DNA of 64,000 bases. Origin: Mycetocola lacteus. GTDB lineage: Bacteria; Actinomycetota; Actinomycetes; Actinomycetales; Microbacteriaceae. The notes under the pieces are model-generated. The model was not told the DNA's origin. It did not search any database and worked only from the letters and a program-made list of their open reading frames with translations. Location of the stretch: assembly GCF_003667575.1 (NCBI RefSeq), contig NZ_RCUY01000011.1:1-64000 (forward strand), read 5' to 3'. Of the stretch, positions 53,787 to 61,963 are shown in pieces. A program made the position numbers and the translations under genes. Each line of letters begins with the position of its first letter. Position 1 is the first letter of the stretch.

Positions 53787-54565
53787 GTGGCCTCCCCGGA
53801 TACGAGGATGGATTCAAGGACCGCGTTAAACGCCACGGCTTCCGTGTGATGGGGAAAGTGTCCCGCATGCTCAATCACGTGGGGTGGCTCCTGACCCAAA
53901 AGCTCGGCGATTTCGTGCGCAATTGACACCGGCACATCCGGGTCCTCGGCACCGTGAATCAGGGTGATTGGGACGGCAATGTTTCGAAGGTAGGCTCTCG
54001 GGTCATACTCCCGGTGATCCGCGTAAAGCGCGGCGATAAACGGGCTGGACGCAAACACCTGTGCCCGAGCCCACGCGCCGAACGCCTCGGAATCCGCGCC
54101 CGAATACCATGAGGAGACCATCCGTGACAGGGTGGCAATTCGATTGCTCGCCAGCTGTTCGCTCAGGGACAGGACGGCAGAATCGGGCGAACGGGTCCCC
54201 AGATGAAAGGGGGCGTCGACGGCGACGATGCGCCGCAGCCGTTGCGGTTGGTCCCGCGCGGCTTCGATCGCGAAGGTTGCCCCCATCGAGGTGCCCACCA
54301 GCGTGACTCGATCCAGGTTCAGGGCTTCCAGGAACTCGACGATATCGGAGGCGATCTGCGCAATGGTGTTGCCATCGGCGCGCGCCTCGGTGTAGCCGCA
54401 CCCCCGCCAGTCGGGCTGAATCACCCGATATCGCGCGGCGAAGTGCACGGCCTGTTGATCCCAGACGCGCCCGCTAGTTCCCCACCCGTGGAGGAAAACC
54501 AGGGGCGGTCCCTCCCCCGCATCGGTGTAGTGGAGGTTGATGGTGTTGACGCGGATGAATGGCAT
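53783..54565 (-). CDS. Alpha/beta hydrolase
   Basis: A 260-aa alpha/beta hydrolase. Oxyanion segment LHGWG (about 25-29), nucleophile Ser93 in GTSMG, acid Asp208 in HGAEDPDVP, and His236 in EHAGHFPHH give a complete triad. Typical substrates are esters, lactones or epoxides/diketones. Second gene of the FMO-hydrolase-exporter-AvrD operon, with 21 nt to the upstream gene and an ATGA overlap to the exporter. In an AvrD context it could be a lactonase or ester-cleaving tailoring enzyme; the sequence does not say which. Confidence 0.9.
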   Translation of the reverse strand: MPFIRVNTINLHYTDAGEGPPLVFLHGWGTSGRVWDQQAVHFAARYRVIQPDWRGCGYTEARADGNTIAQIASDIVEFLEALNLDRVTLVGTSMGATFAIEAARDQPQRLRRIVAVDAPFHLGTRSPDSAVLSLSEQLASNRIATLSRMVSSWYSGADSEAFGAWARAQVFASSPFIAALYADHREYDPRAYLRNIAVPITLIHGAEDPDVPVSIAHEIAELLGQEPPHVIEHAGHFPHHTEAVAFNAVLESILVSGEAT

Positions 54566-54586
54566 GGTCTTTCCCTTCGAATTCGG

Positions 54587-56038
54587 CTATCGCCGCCACC
54601 CCAGTTGGGTGAAGGTATGCACACGGATGGCATCGGGATCCAGGCGTTGATCGATGTGTTGGTCGGGACGAACAATCAGCGCCGTGCGCGCAGGACCAAT
54701 CACGGCGCGGAATCCGAGACCACCGGCAATCCCGGCCAGGTCGATCACTCGGAAATACCCGGGTGTCTCGGCGCGCACGCGCAGCACAGTGCGTTGCCAG
54801 TGCGCGGCGGAGTACACGGACCCTGGATACAGCAAAACGGTGGGTGAGGTCCCGTCGATCGAGGCGCGGCGATGCGCCGCCGAGGCAGGCAGGGGCGGAA
54901 CCCGGTCGTGACCCGCCCCATACTCCGTATCAAGCTGCGCTAGCTGGCGCAGGCCCGGGAGAGCGGGCGCTTCCCGCCCGTCCTCACCATGCTCGTCCAC
55001 CCGGGCTGTTTGCGCGCGGGTGAGGGCAAGAACCGTGTCCACGTGGGCACGGCGCTCCCGAGCATAGTCATCCAGGCTCGTCTCGCCCAGGTGCCCCAGA
55101 AGCACCCGACCCAACCTCCAGCCGAGTGCAATCGCATCCTGGATGCCGGTGTTCATCCCCTGTCCGGAGGCCGGAGTACCCACGTGGGCCGCATCACCGG
55201 CCAGCAGCACCCGACCGGCACGGTAGGTGGCGGCCTGGCGAGTCTCGGATCGAAAGTCTGCCCGATACCGAACCGTGCCAATCCGCCCCGAGATCTCAAA
55301 GCTATCCAGGAGGTGCTGTATGGCGAGCCTGACGGATCCCTCCTCCGGGGAAAGGTTACTGGTGGCGAACCGAAAGAGGTCGGCACCGATGGGGGCAATC
55401 GCCAGGCTGCGCTGCGAATCGAAATAGTACGAGCCCTGATCGGCGGCGATGCCCTGGGCAACTGCGTCCACGAGGGTATAGTCGACCGGCACCACCTCCC
55501 CCACAAAGGCGATTCCGGCGCATTCCCGTACACGAGATTTACTGCCGTCGGCACCGATCACCCAGGCAAACCGTCCGTACTCGGGTGTTCCGTCTGCTCG
55601 ACGCAGTGTCGTGAGCACCCCGCTAGCATCCTGGGACGCATCCAAAAATTTGGTGCCGCGCTCGACGTGCACCCTGAATTGATGGAGTCGCTGTTCACAC
55701 AGGAATTCAATATCTGGTTGAGGCAGCGTCAGGGCAAACGGAAACTCCGTATCCGTCAGCTCAGCGAGGTCGTGGATCTGCGGTGACTGTCCCCGCTGAG
55801 TGAAACCGACATGTTCAATCTGGTGCGCCTGCCTCAACAGAGGCTCGGCCAGATTGAGCCGAGCCAGAAGTTCCAGAGACCGGGGCCACACCACGTTGGC
55901 CTTGCTGTGCCGAGTGGCACGCTCGCGATGATCGATGATCCTCGCGCGAACACCGGCGTGTGCGAGCTCATGGGCGATGACGAGCCCTACCGGCCCCGCC
56001 CCGACGATCAACACATCGGCATCGTTCACGCTTGTCAT
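54587..56038 (-). CDS. FAD-dependent aromatic-type monooxygenase (PHBH fold)
   Basis: A 483-aa class A flavoprotein monooxygenase. GxGxxG at GAGPVGLVIAHELAHAG (about 13-29), the DG motif in AWVIGADGSKSRVRE, and the GD motif in GRVLLAGDAAHVGTPASGQGMNTGIQDAIALGWRLG are all intact. A C-terminal thioredoxin-like domain (about 380-483, ending ALIVRPDQHIDQRLD) places it with MhpA/RdmE/PgaE-type hydroxylases used for phenols and polyketides. The ATG at 56038 has AGGGG upstream. First gene of the operon that ends in avrD; its promoter faces the TetR gene. Confidence 0.9.
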   Translation of the reverse strand: MTSVNDADVLIVGAGPVGLVIAHELAHAGVRARIIDHRERATRHSKANVVWPRSLELLARLNLAEPLLRQAHQIEHVGFTQRGQSPQIHDLAELTDTEFPFALTLPQPDIEFLCEQRLHQFRVHVERGTKFLDASQDASGVLTTLRRADGTPEYGRFAWVIGADGSKSRVRECAGIAFVGEVVPVDYTLVDAVAQGIAADQGSYYFDSQRSLAIAPIGADLFRFATSNLSPEEGSVRLAIQHLLDSFEISGRIGTVRYRADFRSETRQAATYRAGRVLLAGDAAHVGTPASGQGMNTGIQDAIALGWRLGRVLLGHLGETSLDDYARERRAHVDTVLALTRAQTARVDEHGEDGREAPALPGLRQLAQLDTEYGAGHDRVPPLPASAAHRRASIDGTSPTVLLYPGSVYSAAHWQRTVLRVRAETPGYFRVIDLAGIAGGLGFRAVIGPARTALIVRPDQHIDQRLDPDAIRVHTFTQLGWRR

Positions 56039-56051
56039 CACATCCCCTAAC

Positions 56052-56134
56052 TGAAACACGAATGTTTCATGCTAGGCATGACTACAGGACTTTAAGTTCT
56101 ATGTTTCACAAAAAGTGGATGCCATCTGTACAAT
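56052..56134. promoter_or_regulatory. TetR operator and divergent promoters of the AvrD operon
   Basis: TGAAACA-CGAA-TGTTTCA (56052-56069) is a perfect 7-4-7 palindrome 14 nt before the monooxygenase start. A half site TGTTTCA (56102-56108) overlaps the -35 TTCACA (56105-56110) of the TetR gene, whose -10 TACAAT (56129-56134) ends 6 nt before its ATG. This arrangement suits autoregulation plus repression of the operon. Confidence 0.65.
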
Positions 56135-56140
56135 TATCGA

Positions 56141-56755
56141 ATGAGTGAACTGAGCGAAGAACTCCGGGAAAAGGTCTTTGGCCAGAGCCTCTCCGACGGT
56201 GCCGTCGCAAAAACAACACGTATTCTTGTCGCCGCGGATCGCCTTCTCCGCACGAACCCGGCCGCCACTCTCGACGACATCGGTGCCGAGGCCGGAGTGT
56301 CGCGGACCACGGTCTATCGCAGGTTTCCCACCCGCCAACTTCTCATCCTGACCCTGTCTCGCTGGGCGGTGGGAAGAATTGCCGAGGCACTGGAGCGTGC
56401 GAGTATCGGAGTCGTCCCCGCCTATGTGGCGCTTTATCAGGCGACCCGAAACGTGATCGCTGTCAAGGTGAGCCTCGATTACACGCGCGGCCTGCCCCTA
56501 CCCGAAGACCCCGTCGTGAGTGAGTATCAGGAACAGATGACCCACACGGCCATCCGGCTGGTGGAACAGTGCCAGTCGGAGGGCATCATCAGCAATGACG
56601 TGGATCCTGGATGGGTGCGCGCCATGTTCTATGCCATCATCCACGCGGCGACCGGTTTCGACTCCCACGACGCGGAGACGGTCGATGAGGACGTGCTGGC
56701 CCGACGCATCGTTGATTCACTCCTCCACGGCGTGGGCACCGGACGAACACTGTAG
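56141..56755 (+). CDS. TetR-family regulator of the AvrD operon
   Basis: A 204-aa regulator with a helix-turn-helix near 45-77 (AATLDDIGAEAGVSRTTVYRRFPTRQLLILTL) and a helical C-terminal ligand domain. It follows a TACAAT box by 6 nt (leaderless). Divergent from the FMO-hydrolase-exporter-AvrD operon with a palindrome in the shared region, so it is the likely local repressor. Gamma-butyrolactone receptors of Streptomyces are TetR proteins, but this one shows no special likeness to them by eye, and the operator differs from their known sites. Confidence 0.9.
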   Translation: MSELSEELREKVFGQSLSDGAVAKTTRILVAADRLLRTNPAATLDDIGAEAGVSRTTVYRRFPTRQLLILTLSRWAVGRIAEALERASIGVVPAYVALYQATRNVIAVKVSLDYTRGLPLPEDPVVSEYQEQMTHTAIRLVEQCQSEGIISNDVDPGWVRAMFYAIIHAATGFDSHDAETVDEDVLARRIVDSLLHGVGTGRTL

Positions 56756-56774
56756 CGCTTCCGAGAACACAAAA

Positions 56775-56821
56775 CCGCGCCCTCCCCGGCCGGCCGAAGC
56801 CGGCCCCTGGGGAGAGCGCGG
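56775..56821. terminator. Bidirectional hairpin between TetR and ABC permease genes
   Basis: A nested GC-rich stem CCGCGC...GGCCGGC-CGAA-GCCGGCC...GCGCGG with one inner mismatch block. Convergent gene ends flank it; T runs are poor. Confidence 0.7.
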
Positions 56822-56829
56822 AGAAGGCG

Positions 56830-57684
56830 CTAGGCGCGGCGCATGTAGGCGCGCACCGTGAGCGGCGCGAAGATTGCCACGATCACGGCCGAACCCAGCA
56901 GCGGCCAGACGGCCTCGGTCGTGAAGGCACCGGTGTTGAGCACATCGCGTACGGCGGTGACCAGGTGGGACACCGGGTTAATGTTCACAAACGCCTGCAG
57001 CCAGGTGGGCATGGTGTCCACCGGGACGAACGCGTTGGAGAGGAAGGTCAGCGGGAACAGGATGATCATCGAGATGCCCTGCACACTCGAGGCCGACCGG
57101 GCAATGACGCCAAAGAAGGCGAAGATCCAACTGATCGCCCAGGCACAGACGATCACCAGCAGCGCGGCACCGATGACCGACCAGATTCCTCCGTGCGGAC
57201 GGTACCCCATGATGAAGCCCATCACAAAGGTCAGGGTGGTGGCGATCGCATAGCGCACGGTGTCGGCCAGTAGCGCCCCGGAAAGCGGCGCGATGCGGGC
57301 GATGGGGAGTGAGCGGAAGCGGTCAAATACCCCCTTGTCCATGTCCTCGCGGAGCTGGGTTCCGGTGACCACCGAGGTGGTGATCACCGTCTGAACCAGG
57401 ATGCCCGGGATAATCACCGGCAGATAGTTCGAGACGTCCCCGGAGATCGCACCACCAAAAATATACGTGAACATCACGGTGAAGATGATCGGCTGCAGGG
57501 TCACGTCGAAGAGCTGCTCCGGGGTGCGCCGGATCTTGAGGAGGCCGCGGTAGGCCATCGTCAGCGAGTGCCGGATGCTCTCGCTCAGACTCACCCGATT
57601 TCTCAGGGTGCGTTCGTGGGCGGGGACGATTGTGCTGCCCGCAAGACCGTGGGTGCGGGATGTGGGTGCGGTGGTGGTACTCAT
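56830..57684 (-). CDS. ABC-2 type transporter permease (DrrB-like)
   Basis: A 284-aa permease with six helices. VSLSESIRHSLTMAYRGLLKIRRTPEQLFDVTLQPIIFTVMFTYIFGGAI is the typical DrrB/ABC-2 start; the middle has GTQLREDMDKGVFDRFRSLPIARIAPLSGALLADTVRYA, and PTWLQAFVNINPVSHLVTAVRDVL near the end. Its ATG overlaps the ATPase stop (ATGA), so the two subunits are coupled. Such pairs export hydrophobic drugs or lipids. Substrate unknown. Confidence 0.9.
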   Translation of the reverse strand: MSTTTAPTSRTHGLAGSTIVPAHERTLRNRVSLSESIRHSLTMAYRGLLKIRRTPEQLFDVTLQPIIFTVMFTYIFGGAISGDVSNYLPVIIPGILVQTVITTSVVTGTQLREDMDKGVFDRFRSLPIARIAPLSGALLADTVRYAIATTLTFVMGFIMGYRPHGGIWSVIGAALLVIVCAWAISWIFAFFGVIARSASSVQGISMIILFPLTFLSNAFVPVDTMPTWLQAFVNINPVSHLVTAVRDVLNTGAFTTEAVWPLLGSAVIVAIFAPLTVRAYMRRA

Positions 57685-58679
57685 GCGTGGGCTCCCTCGG
57701 GGATCGCGGCGTTCTCGGTGTCGTCGGTGTCGTCGGTGGGTTTACCGGTGATGCTCAGGAAGACATCATCCAGGCTCGGCTTGTGCACGCTGAACTCCTC
57801 CAGCCGGATGCCCTCCCCGCGCAGTTCGATCAGCAGGTCGGTCACCCGCTCGGGATCGCTCAGCGGCACGGTAATCCGCGCGGCCTCGGCCGAGGTGGTG
57901 CCCGATACCCCGAGCACACGCTCGGCAATGCCCAGCGCGCGCTGGGCCAGCAGCGGCTCGCCCAGCCGCAGTTCCAGGGAGGAGGTTCCCACCTGGGCCT
58001 TGAGTTCGTCCCCGGTACCCTCGGCCACCACGCGGCCCCGGTCGATGACGGCGATCCGGTCGGCCAGCTGGTCGGCCTCATCCAGATACTGGGTGGTCAG
58101 CAGCACGGTGGATCCCCCGGCGACCAGGCGCCGGATGGTCTCCCACATCTGCGCACGGGTGCGCGGGTCCAGGCCGGTGGTGGGCTCGTCCAGGAAGATC
58201 AGCGGCGGCTGGGAGATCAGGCTTGCCGCCAGATCCAGCCGACGGCGCATTCCTCCGGAGAACTTCTTCAGCGGGCGCGAGGCGGCCTCGGTGAGTCCAA
58301 ACTCCTCCAGCAGATCGTTGGCCTTGATCTTGGCCTCTCGGCGCCCGAGTCCCAGCAGGCGGGAGAAGAGCACGAGGTTCTCGGTGGCCGAGAGCCCCTC
58401 ATCCACCGATGCATACTGTCCGGTCACGCCGATCAGCTGGCGCACGATCTGCGATTCGCGCTGCACGTCGTGACCAAAGATGCGGGCCTGCCCGGCGTCT
58501 GGACGCAGCAGCGTGGCCAGCATCGAAATGGTGGTGGTTTTGCCCGCCCCGTTGGGGCCGAGCACACCGTACACGGTGCCGGTGGCAACCCGAAGGTCTA
58601 CCCCGTCCACCGCACGGTTGGTTCCAAAAGTCTTCACGAGTCCGTCGGCCTCGACGGCCCATTCGGTGTGTGTGTTCAC
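57681..58679 (-). CDS. ABC transporter ATP-binding protein (DrrA family)
   Basis: A 332-aa ATPase of the daunorubicin-resistance type: P-loop GPNGAGKTT, signature FSGGMRRRLDLAASLI, Walker B LIFLDEPTTGLDPR, switch His replaced by Gln in LTTQYLDEAD as is usual for DrrA. The C-terminal 80 residues form the DrrA-specific domain (KPSLDDVFLSITG). GTG at 58679 is the start because AAAGGA lies before it and the motif domain begins soon after; the frame is open 38 codons further. First gene of a two-gene unit divergent from the LSKTG surface protein. Confidence 0.9.
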   Translation of the reverse strand: MNTHTEWAVEADGLVKTFGTNRAVDGVDLRVATGTVYGVLGPNGAGKTTTISMLATLLRPDAGQARIFGHDVQRESQIVRQLIGVTGQYASVDEGLSATENLVLFSRLLGLGRREAKIKANDLLEEFGLTEAASRPLKKFSGGMRRRLDLAASLISQPPLIFLDEPTTGLDPRTRAQMWETIRRLVAGGSTVLLTTQYLDEADQLADRIAVIDRGRVVAEGTGDELKAQVGTSSLELRLGEPLLAQRALGIAERVLGVSGTTSAEAARITVPLSDPERVTDLLIELRGEGIRLEEFSVHKPSLDDVFLSITGKPTDDTDDTENAAIPEGAHA

Positions 58680-58881
58680 AGGTGTCCTTTCAACGTCTCG
58701 AGGTACACACTGCCGGGTCACACTGACGCGGCACCGACGCGGCCACCTCCGCGCGTCAGTGCCCGCAACAAGGCTCACCCGGTTCCCCCTCACAAAATGG
58801 CGCAGCGATGATGCGACATTGAATCACCCCACAGGTGAAACCGGTGTTTTGCTTCCTTCGCGCGCGTCATAGCGTGGCAGT

Positions 58882-60756
58882 ATGTCCAGAATTCAAGCTC
58901 GCACCAAGTCTCGCGGCGCCCTGGCAGCTCTCAGCGCCGGCGTCCTGCTCTCGGTGGTCCTGATCCCGGGAACCCCGGCGATTGCCGCCACCCCCTCGAC
59001 CGAATTCCCCGGCCGCACCATGGGTAGCGGTGCCTACGGCTACGTGGGCCAATTCGGCATTAGCCAGACTCAGACCACCCCCAAACCCCTCGACTTCGCC
59101 TTCCCCTATGGGGTTTCGGTCCGCGATGGCGTCATCGCCGTGGGTGACTCGGGGCTGGCCACCTGGGAGGCCCCCAACCAGCAGGCCGCCGGGCACAACC
59201 TGCAGACCTTCACCCTGCAGCCGGGGCTGGGCACCAACGGTGCCTATCAGGGCGATGGTAAGTGGGCCGTGGAAACCCACGAAGCCGATGCAAACCCGCA
59301 GGGAATCGTCCAGCCCAAGTGGCAGACCCCGGACGATCCCAAGGGCCCCCGTGGCCAGCGCGGCACCGCGATCGACTCGAAGGGTAACGTGTATGTGCTG
59401 AGTTCGGATGCGATTCCCAACGTCCGCAAATACTCGCCGACCGGTGAGCTGCTGCTCTCCTTCGGCGACGGTCACACGCCCGGCCCAATCAACTGGCCCG
59501 TGGGCATCGACGTGGACGAACAGGACAACGTGTATGTCACCAGCCAGGGCACCAGCGCGGTGACCGTCTGGGACACCAACGGGAAGTTCCTCAGCTGGTG
59601 GAGCGTCTATTGGGCCGATGGGGAGAAGCTACCCTTCGTCGACCTGACCGGTGTGCAGGCCGTGGCCGTCGATGCCAAACGCGGTGCCGTCTACATCGGT
59701 GATATTCAGGATGAGGGTCGCCCCGGCCGCATCCACAAGCTGTTGCTCACCAAGACCACCGACCACAATGTGGATCCGGGCAATAACCCGGCAGGCTGGA
59801 CCTGGAAGATTGATCCCACCTTCGGCACCGGTGGCTATGTGGAGCTTCCCAAGCTGTTCCTGGGCAAGAACCACGTATTCGGGCTGGCCGTGGACGAGAA
59901 CAACGGGAACGTCTACTACTCCGCGAGCACCGGCAATGTGAGCTGGCTCTCCCCGAACGGTGCACGCCTGGGCACCATCGGCACCTCGACCGGTGCCGCC
60001 CAGTCCGAGGGTCGAACCTCCGTGGTTCGAGGCATCGACGTGGACAGCTCAGGCATCGTGTATGCGAGTACCCAGCAGACCACCGCGACCAGCAATAAGC
60101 GTTCGATTGTGCAGGCCTTCGCACTAACCCCGGATCCGGTAACCGGAGCCACCGCCACCGCGGGTGACGCCCAGGTGGAGCTCTCCTGGACCGCCGTGAC
60201 TCAGGGATATGGTCAGGTTCCGGTGCTCGACTACTTCATCGAAACCTCGGTTGATGGTGGCACCACCTGGACCGCGGCTCCCGCGGGCACCACAACTCGC
60301 GCAGCCAGCACCGCCACCACCCGCACCATCGCGGGCCTGACCAACGGAACCGAGACCTCGTTCCGGATTCGCGCGGTCAGCGAGGCGGGAATGGGCGACC
60401 CGATGATCGTCACCGCCACTCCGGTAGCTACGGTCACACCGACTCCCACCCCGACCGTGGACCCGACCCCGACCGTCGACCCCACGCCCACCGTGGACCC
60501 CACGCCGACCGTCGACCCGACACCCACCGTGGACCCGACCCCGACCGTGGACCCCACGGTGACTCCGACCGCCGGACCCACCGCGACCGCGGACCCGAGC
60601 GACCCGCCGGTGGTTACCCCGAAGCCGACCGATCCCGGTCAGCTCTCCAAGACCGGTTCCGATAACCTGCTGCCCCTGGCGGGTATCGCGGTTCTCATCC
60701 TGATGGCCGGTATTGCGATGCGTGCACGTGCACGTCGCGCCGGACACGAGGGCTAG
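58882..60756 (+). CDS. Sortase-anchored surface protein with beta-propeller and Fn3 domains
   Basis: A 624-aa surface protein. Signal peptide with cleavage near AIA-A (33-36); an NHL/SMP-30-like beta-propeller (about 45-410, with blades such as PKGPRGQRGTAIDSKGNVYVLSS and INWPVGIDVDEQDNVYVTSQG); a fibronectin type III domain (about 412-505); six TPTVDP repeats; and a C-terminal sorting signal LSKTG (588-592), hydrophobic helix and basic tail. LSKTG departs from LPxTG in the Pro position. TAGCGT ends 6 nt before the ATG (leaderless). A strong terminator follows. Adhesion or glycan binding is likely; no catalytic site seen. Confidence 0.85.
   Translation: MSRIQARTKSRGALAALSAGVLLSVVLIPGTPAIAATPSTEFPGRTMGSGAYGYVGQFGISQTQTTPKPLDFAFPYGVSVRDGVIAVGDSGLATWEAPNQQAAGHNLQTFTLQPGLGTNGAYQGDGKWAVETHEADANPQGIVQPKWQTPDDPKGPRGQRGTAIDSKGNVYVLSSDAIPNVRKYSPTGELLLSFGDGHTPGPINWPVGIDVDEQDNVYVTSQGTSAVTVWDTNGKFLSWWSVYWADGEKLPFVDLTGVQAVAVDAKRGAVYIGDIQDEGRPGRIHKLLLTKTTDHNVDPGNNPAGWTWKIDPTFGTGGYVELPKLFLGKNHVFGLAVDENNGNVYYSASTGNVSWLSPNGARLGTIGTSTGAAQSEGRTSVVRGIDVDSSGIVYASTQQTTATSNKRSIVQAFALTPDPVTGATATAGDAQVELSWTAVTQGYGQVPVLDYFIETSVDGGTTWTAAPAGTTTRAASTATTRTIAGLTNGTETSFRIRAVSEAGMGDPMIVTATPVATVTPTPTPTVDPTPTVDPTPTVDPTPTVDPTPTVDPTPTVDPTVTPTAGPTATADPSDPPVVTPKPTDPGQLSKTGSDNLLPLAGIAVLILMAGIAMRARARRAGHEG
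60448..60555 (+). repeat. Six in-frame 18-bp tandem repeats encoding TPTVDP
   Basis: Units vary only at synonymous third positions (for example GTG/GTC and CCG/CCC), so the protein repeat is kept while the DNA drifts. It forms the wall-spanning stalk before the LSKTG anchor. Confidence 0.85.
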
Positions 60757-60766
60757 CCCTCCTCAT

Positions 60767-60814
60767 CCCGAGTGCCCTCGGCCACGGTATATTCCGTGGC
60801 CGAGGGCACTCGGG
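60767..60814 (+). terminator. Terminator of the surface-protein gene
   Basis: A 21-bp near-perfect stem (CCCGAGTGCCCTCGGCCACGG with its complement) around TATATT, then TTT. Confidence 0.9.
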
Positions 60815-60839
60815 TTTCCGGGCCACACAGGCAACACAA

Positions 60840-60866
60840 AGCCCCGACCGGAAACCGGTCGGGGCT
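60840..60866 (-). terminator. Terminator of tRNA-Lys copy 3
   Basis: AGCCCCGACCGG/CCGGTCGGGGCT with a 3-nt loop; on the minus strand TTGTG follows. Confidence 0.8.
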
Positions 60867-60871
60867 GATGG

Positions 60872-60944
60872 TGCACCCCCTCGGACTTGAACCGAGAACC
60901 CACTGATTAAGAGTCAGTTGCTCTGCCGATTGAGCTAGAGGTGC
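60872..60944 (-). tRNA. tRNA-Lys (anticodon CTT), copy 3
   Basis: Identical to copies 1 and 2, in the same orientation, 13.2 kb from copy 2. The direct repeats could recombine and delete or amplify the DNA between them. Confidence 0.95.
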
Positions 60945-61070
60945 GTTGTCCGGATAACCGGACAAGAGAAGACTTTACCAGTGCCGCACGCTCTTTTCCA
61001 ATCGGGGCGCGTGTCGCCGTGTCGCCCGGCATGGCGCGGATGTCCAGGGGAAAACGCTAGGCTATTGCGC

Positions 61071-61868
61071 ATGACTCTCGATGCTTCCTGGACCCCCGAA
61101 GAAGACCTCGCGCTGGCCTTGCGTTTGGCCGATGTCGCGGATGAGATCTCACTCGAGCGTTTCCGCGCCGGAGACCTCCGGGTGGACACCAAACCCGACC
61201 GCACCCACGTGACCGACGCCGATCTGGCCGTGGAGCGGGCACTGCGAGCGATCATCGAGGCCGAGCGCCCGGGCGACGGGATCCTGGGCGAGGAGTACGG
61301 CACCGAGGGCAGCACCGAGCGACAGTGGATCCTCGACCCGATCGATGGAACCGCCAACTTCCTGCGCGGCGTCCCCAACTGGGCCACCCTCATCTCGCTG
61401 GCCGAGAACGGCGTTCCGCGGGTGGGCGTGGCCAGCGCCCCGGCGTTCCAGAAGCGCTGGTATGCGGCTCCGGGTGCCGGCGCCTGGCTGGTTGAGGGAT
61501 CCGCCGAGCCACGCCGCCTGCGGGTGTCCGGTGTACGCAGCATCGAGGATGCCTCGCTGAGCTTCCAGTCCATCGGCCAGTGGCGCGACGCCGGCTATCT
61601 CCCCCAGCTGCTAACCCTCGCCGAGACCGTCTGGCGTGACCGCGCCTACGGCGACATGTGGTCCTATGGCCTGCTGGCCGAGGGACTGGTGGATATCGTC
61701 GCCGAGTTCGACGTCAAGGAGTACGACATCGCCCCGTTTGTGGCGATCATCACCGAGGCTGGCGGCCGCTTTACCGCGATCGACGGCACCGACACCATTG
61801 CCGGGCGCAGCGCACTGGCCACCAACGGCCTGCTGCACAACCAGGTGCTGGACATCGTCACCAAATAG
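61071..61868 (+). CDS. hisN: Histidinol-phosphatase / inositol-monophosphatase family protein
   Basis: A 265-aa Mg2+-dependent phosphatase. Metal ligands lie in GEEYG (73-77) and WILDPIDGTANFLRG (Asp89 and Asp92), and Asp219 is in VKEYDIAPFVAIITEAGG. GDMWSYGLLAEGLVDIV fits the HisN branch (histidinol-phosphate to histidinol), though IMPase activity is not excluded. The frame is open 30 codons upstream, but MTLDASW at 61071 is the start: TAGGCT ends 7 nt before it and no ribosome site is present. Monocistronic, ended by a shared terminator with the tmRNA. Confidence 0.8.
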   Translation: MTLDASWTPEEDLALALRLADVADEISLERFRAGDLRVDTKPDRTHVTDADLAVERALRAIIEAERPGDGILGEEYGTEGSTERQWILDPIDGTANFLRGVPNWATLISLAENGVPRVGVASAPAFQKRWYAAPGAGAWLVEGSAEPRRLRVSGVRSIEDASLSFQSIGQWRDAGYLPQLLTLAETVWRDRAYGDMWSYGLLAEGLVDIVAEFDVKEYDIAPFVAIITEAGGRFTAIDGTDTIAGRSALATNGLLHNQVLDIVTK

Positions 61869-61903
61869 CTGCACCCGGCCAGAGCCACGGCAAGCGCAAA
61901 GCA

Positions 61904-61935
61904 AAAGCCCGGTTCCTTGCAAGGAACCGGGCTTT
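61904..61935. terminator. Bidirectional terminator between hisN-like gene and tmRNA
   Basis: AAAGCCCGGTTCCTTG and its complement form a perfect stem with TTT at both ends. Confidence 0.85.
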
Positions 61936-61963
61936 ACTCTTCGCCAGCGTGTGACATGACCGA

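Noticed and set aside
60448..60555. Short regular repeats as a possible CRISPR array
   Set aside because: Units are contiguous, in frame and without spacers; they encode a protein stalk.
60124..60747. Gly/Val-rich minus-strand frames opposite the surface-protein repeat
   Set aside because: They are the complement of the TPTVDP repeat and show no independent coding signs.
47371..60944. A mobile island inserted at tRNA-Lys
   Set aside because: No integrase, transposase or relaxase is visible between the copies; only the repeat structure is shown, so no mobile element is annotated.
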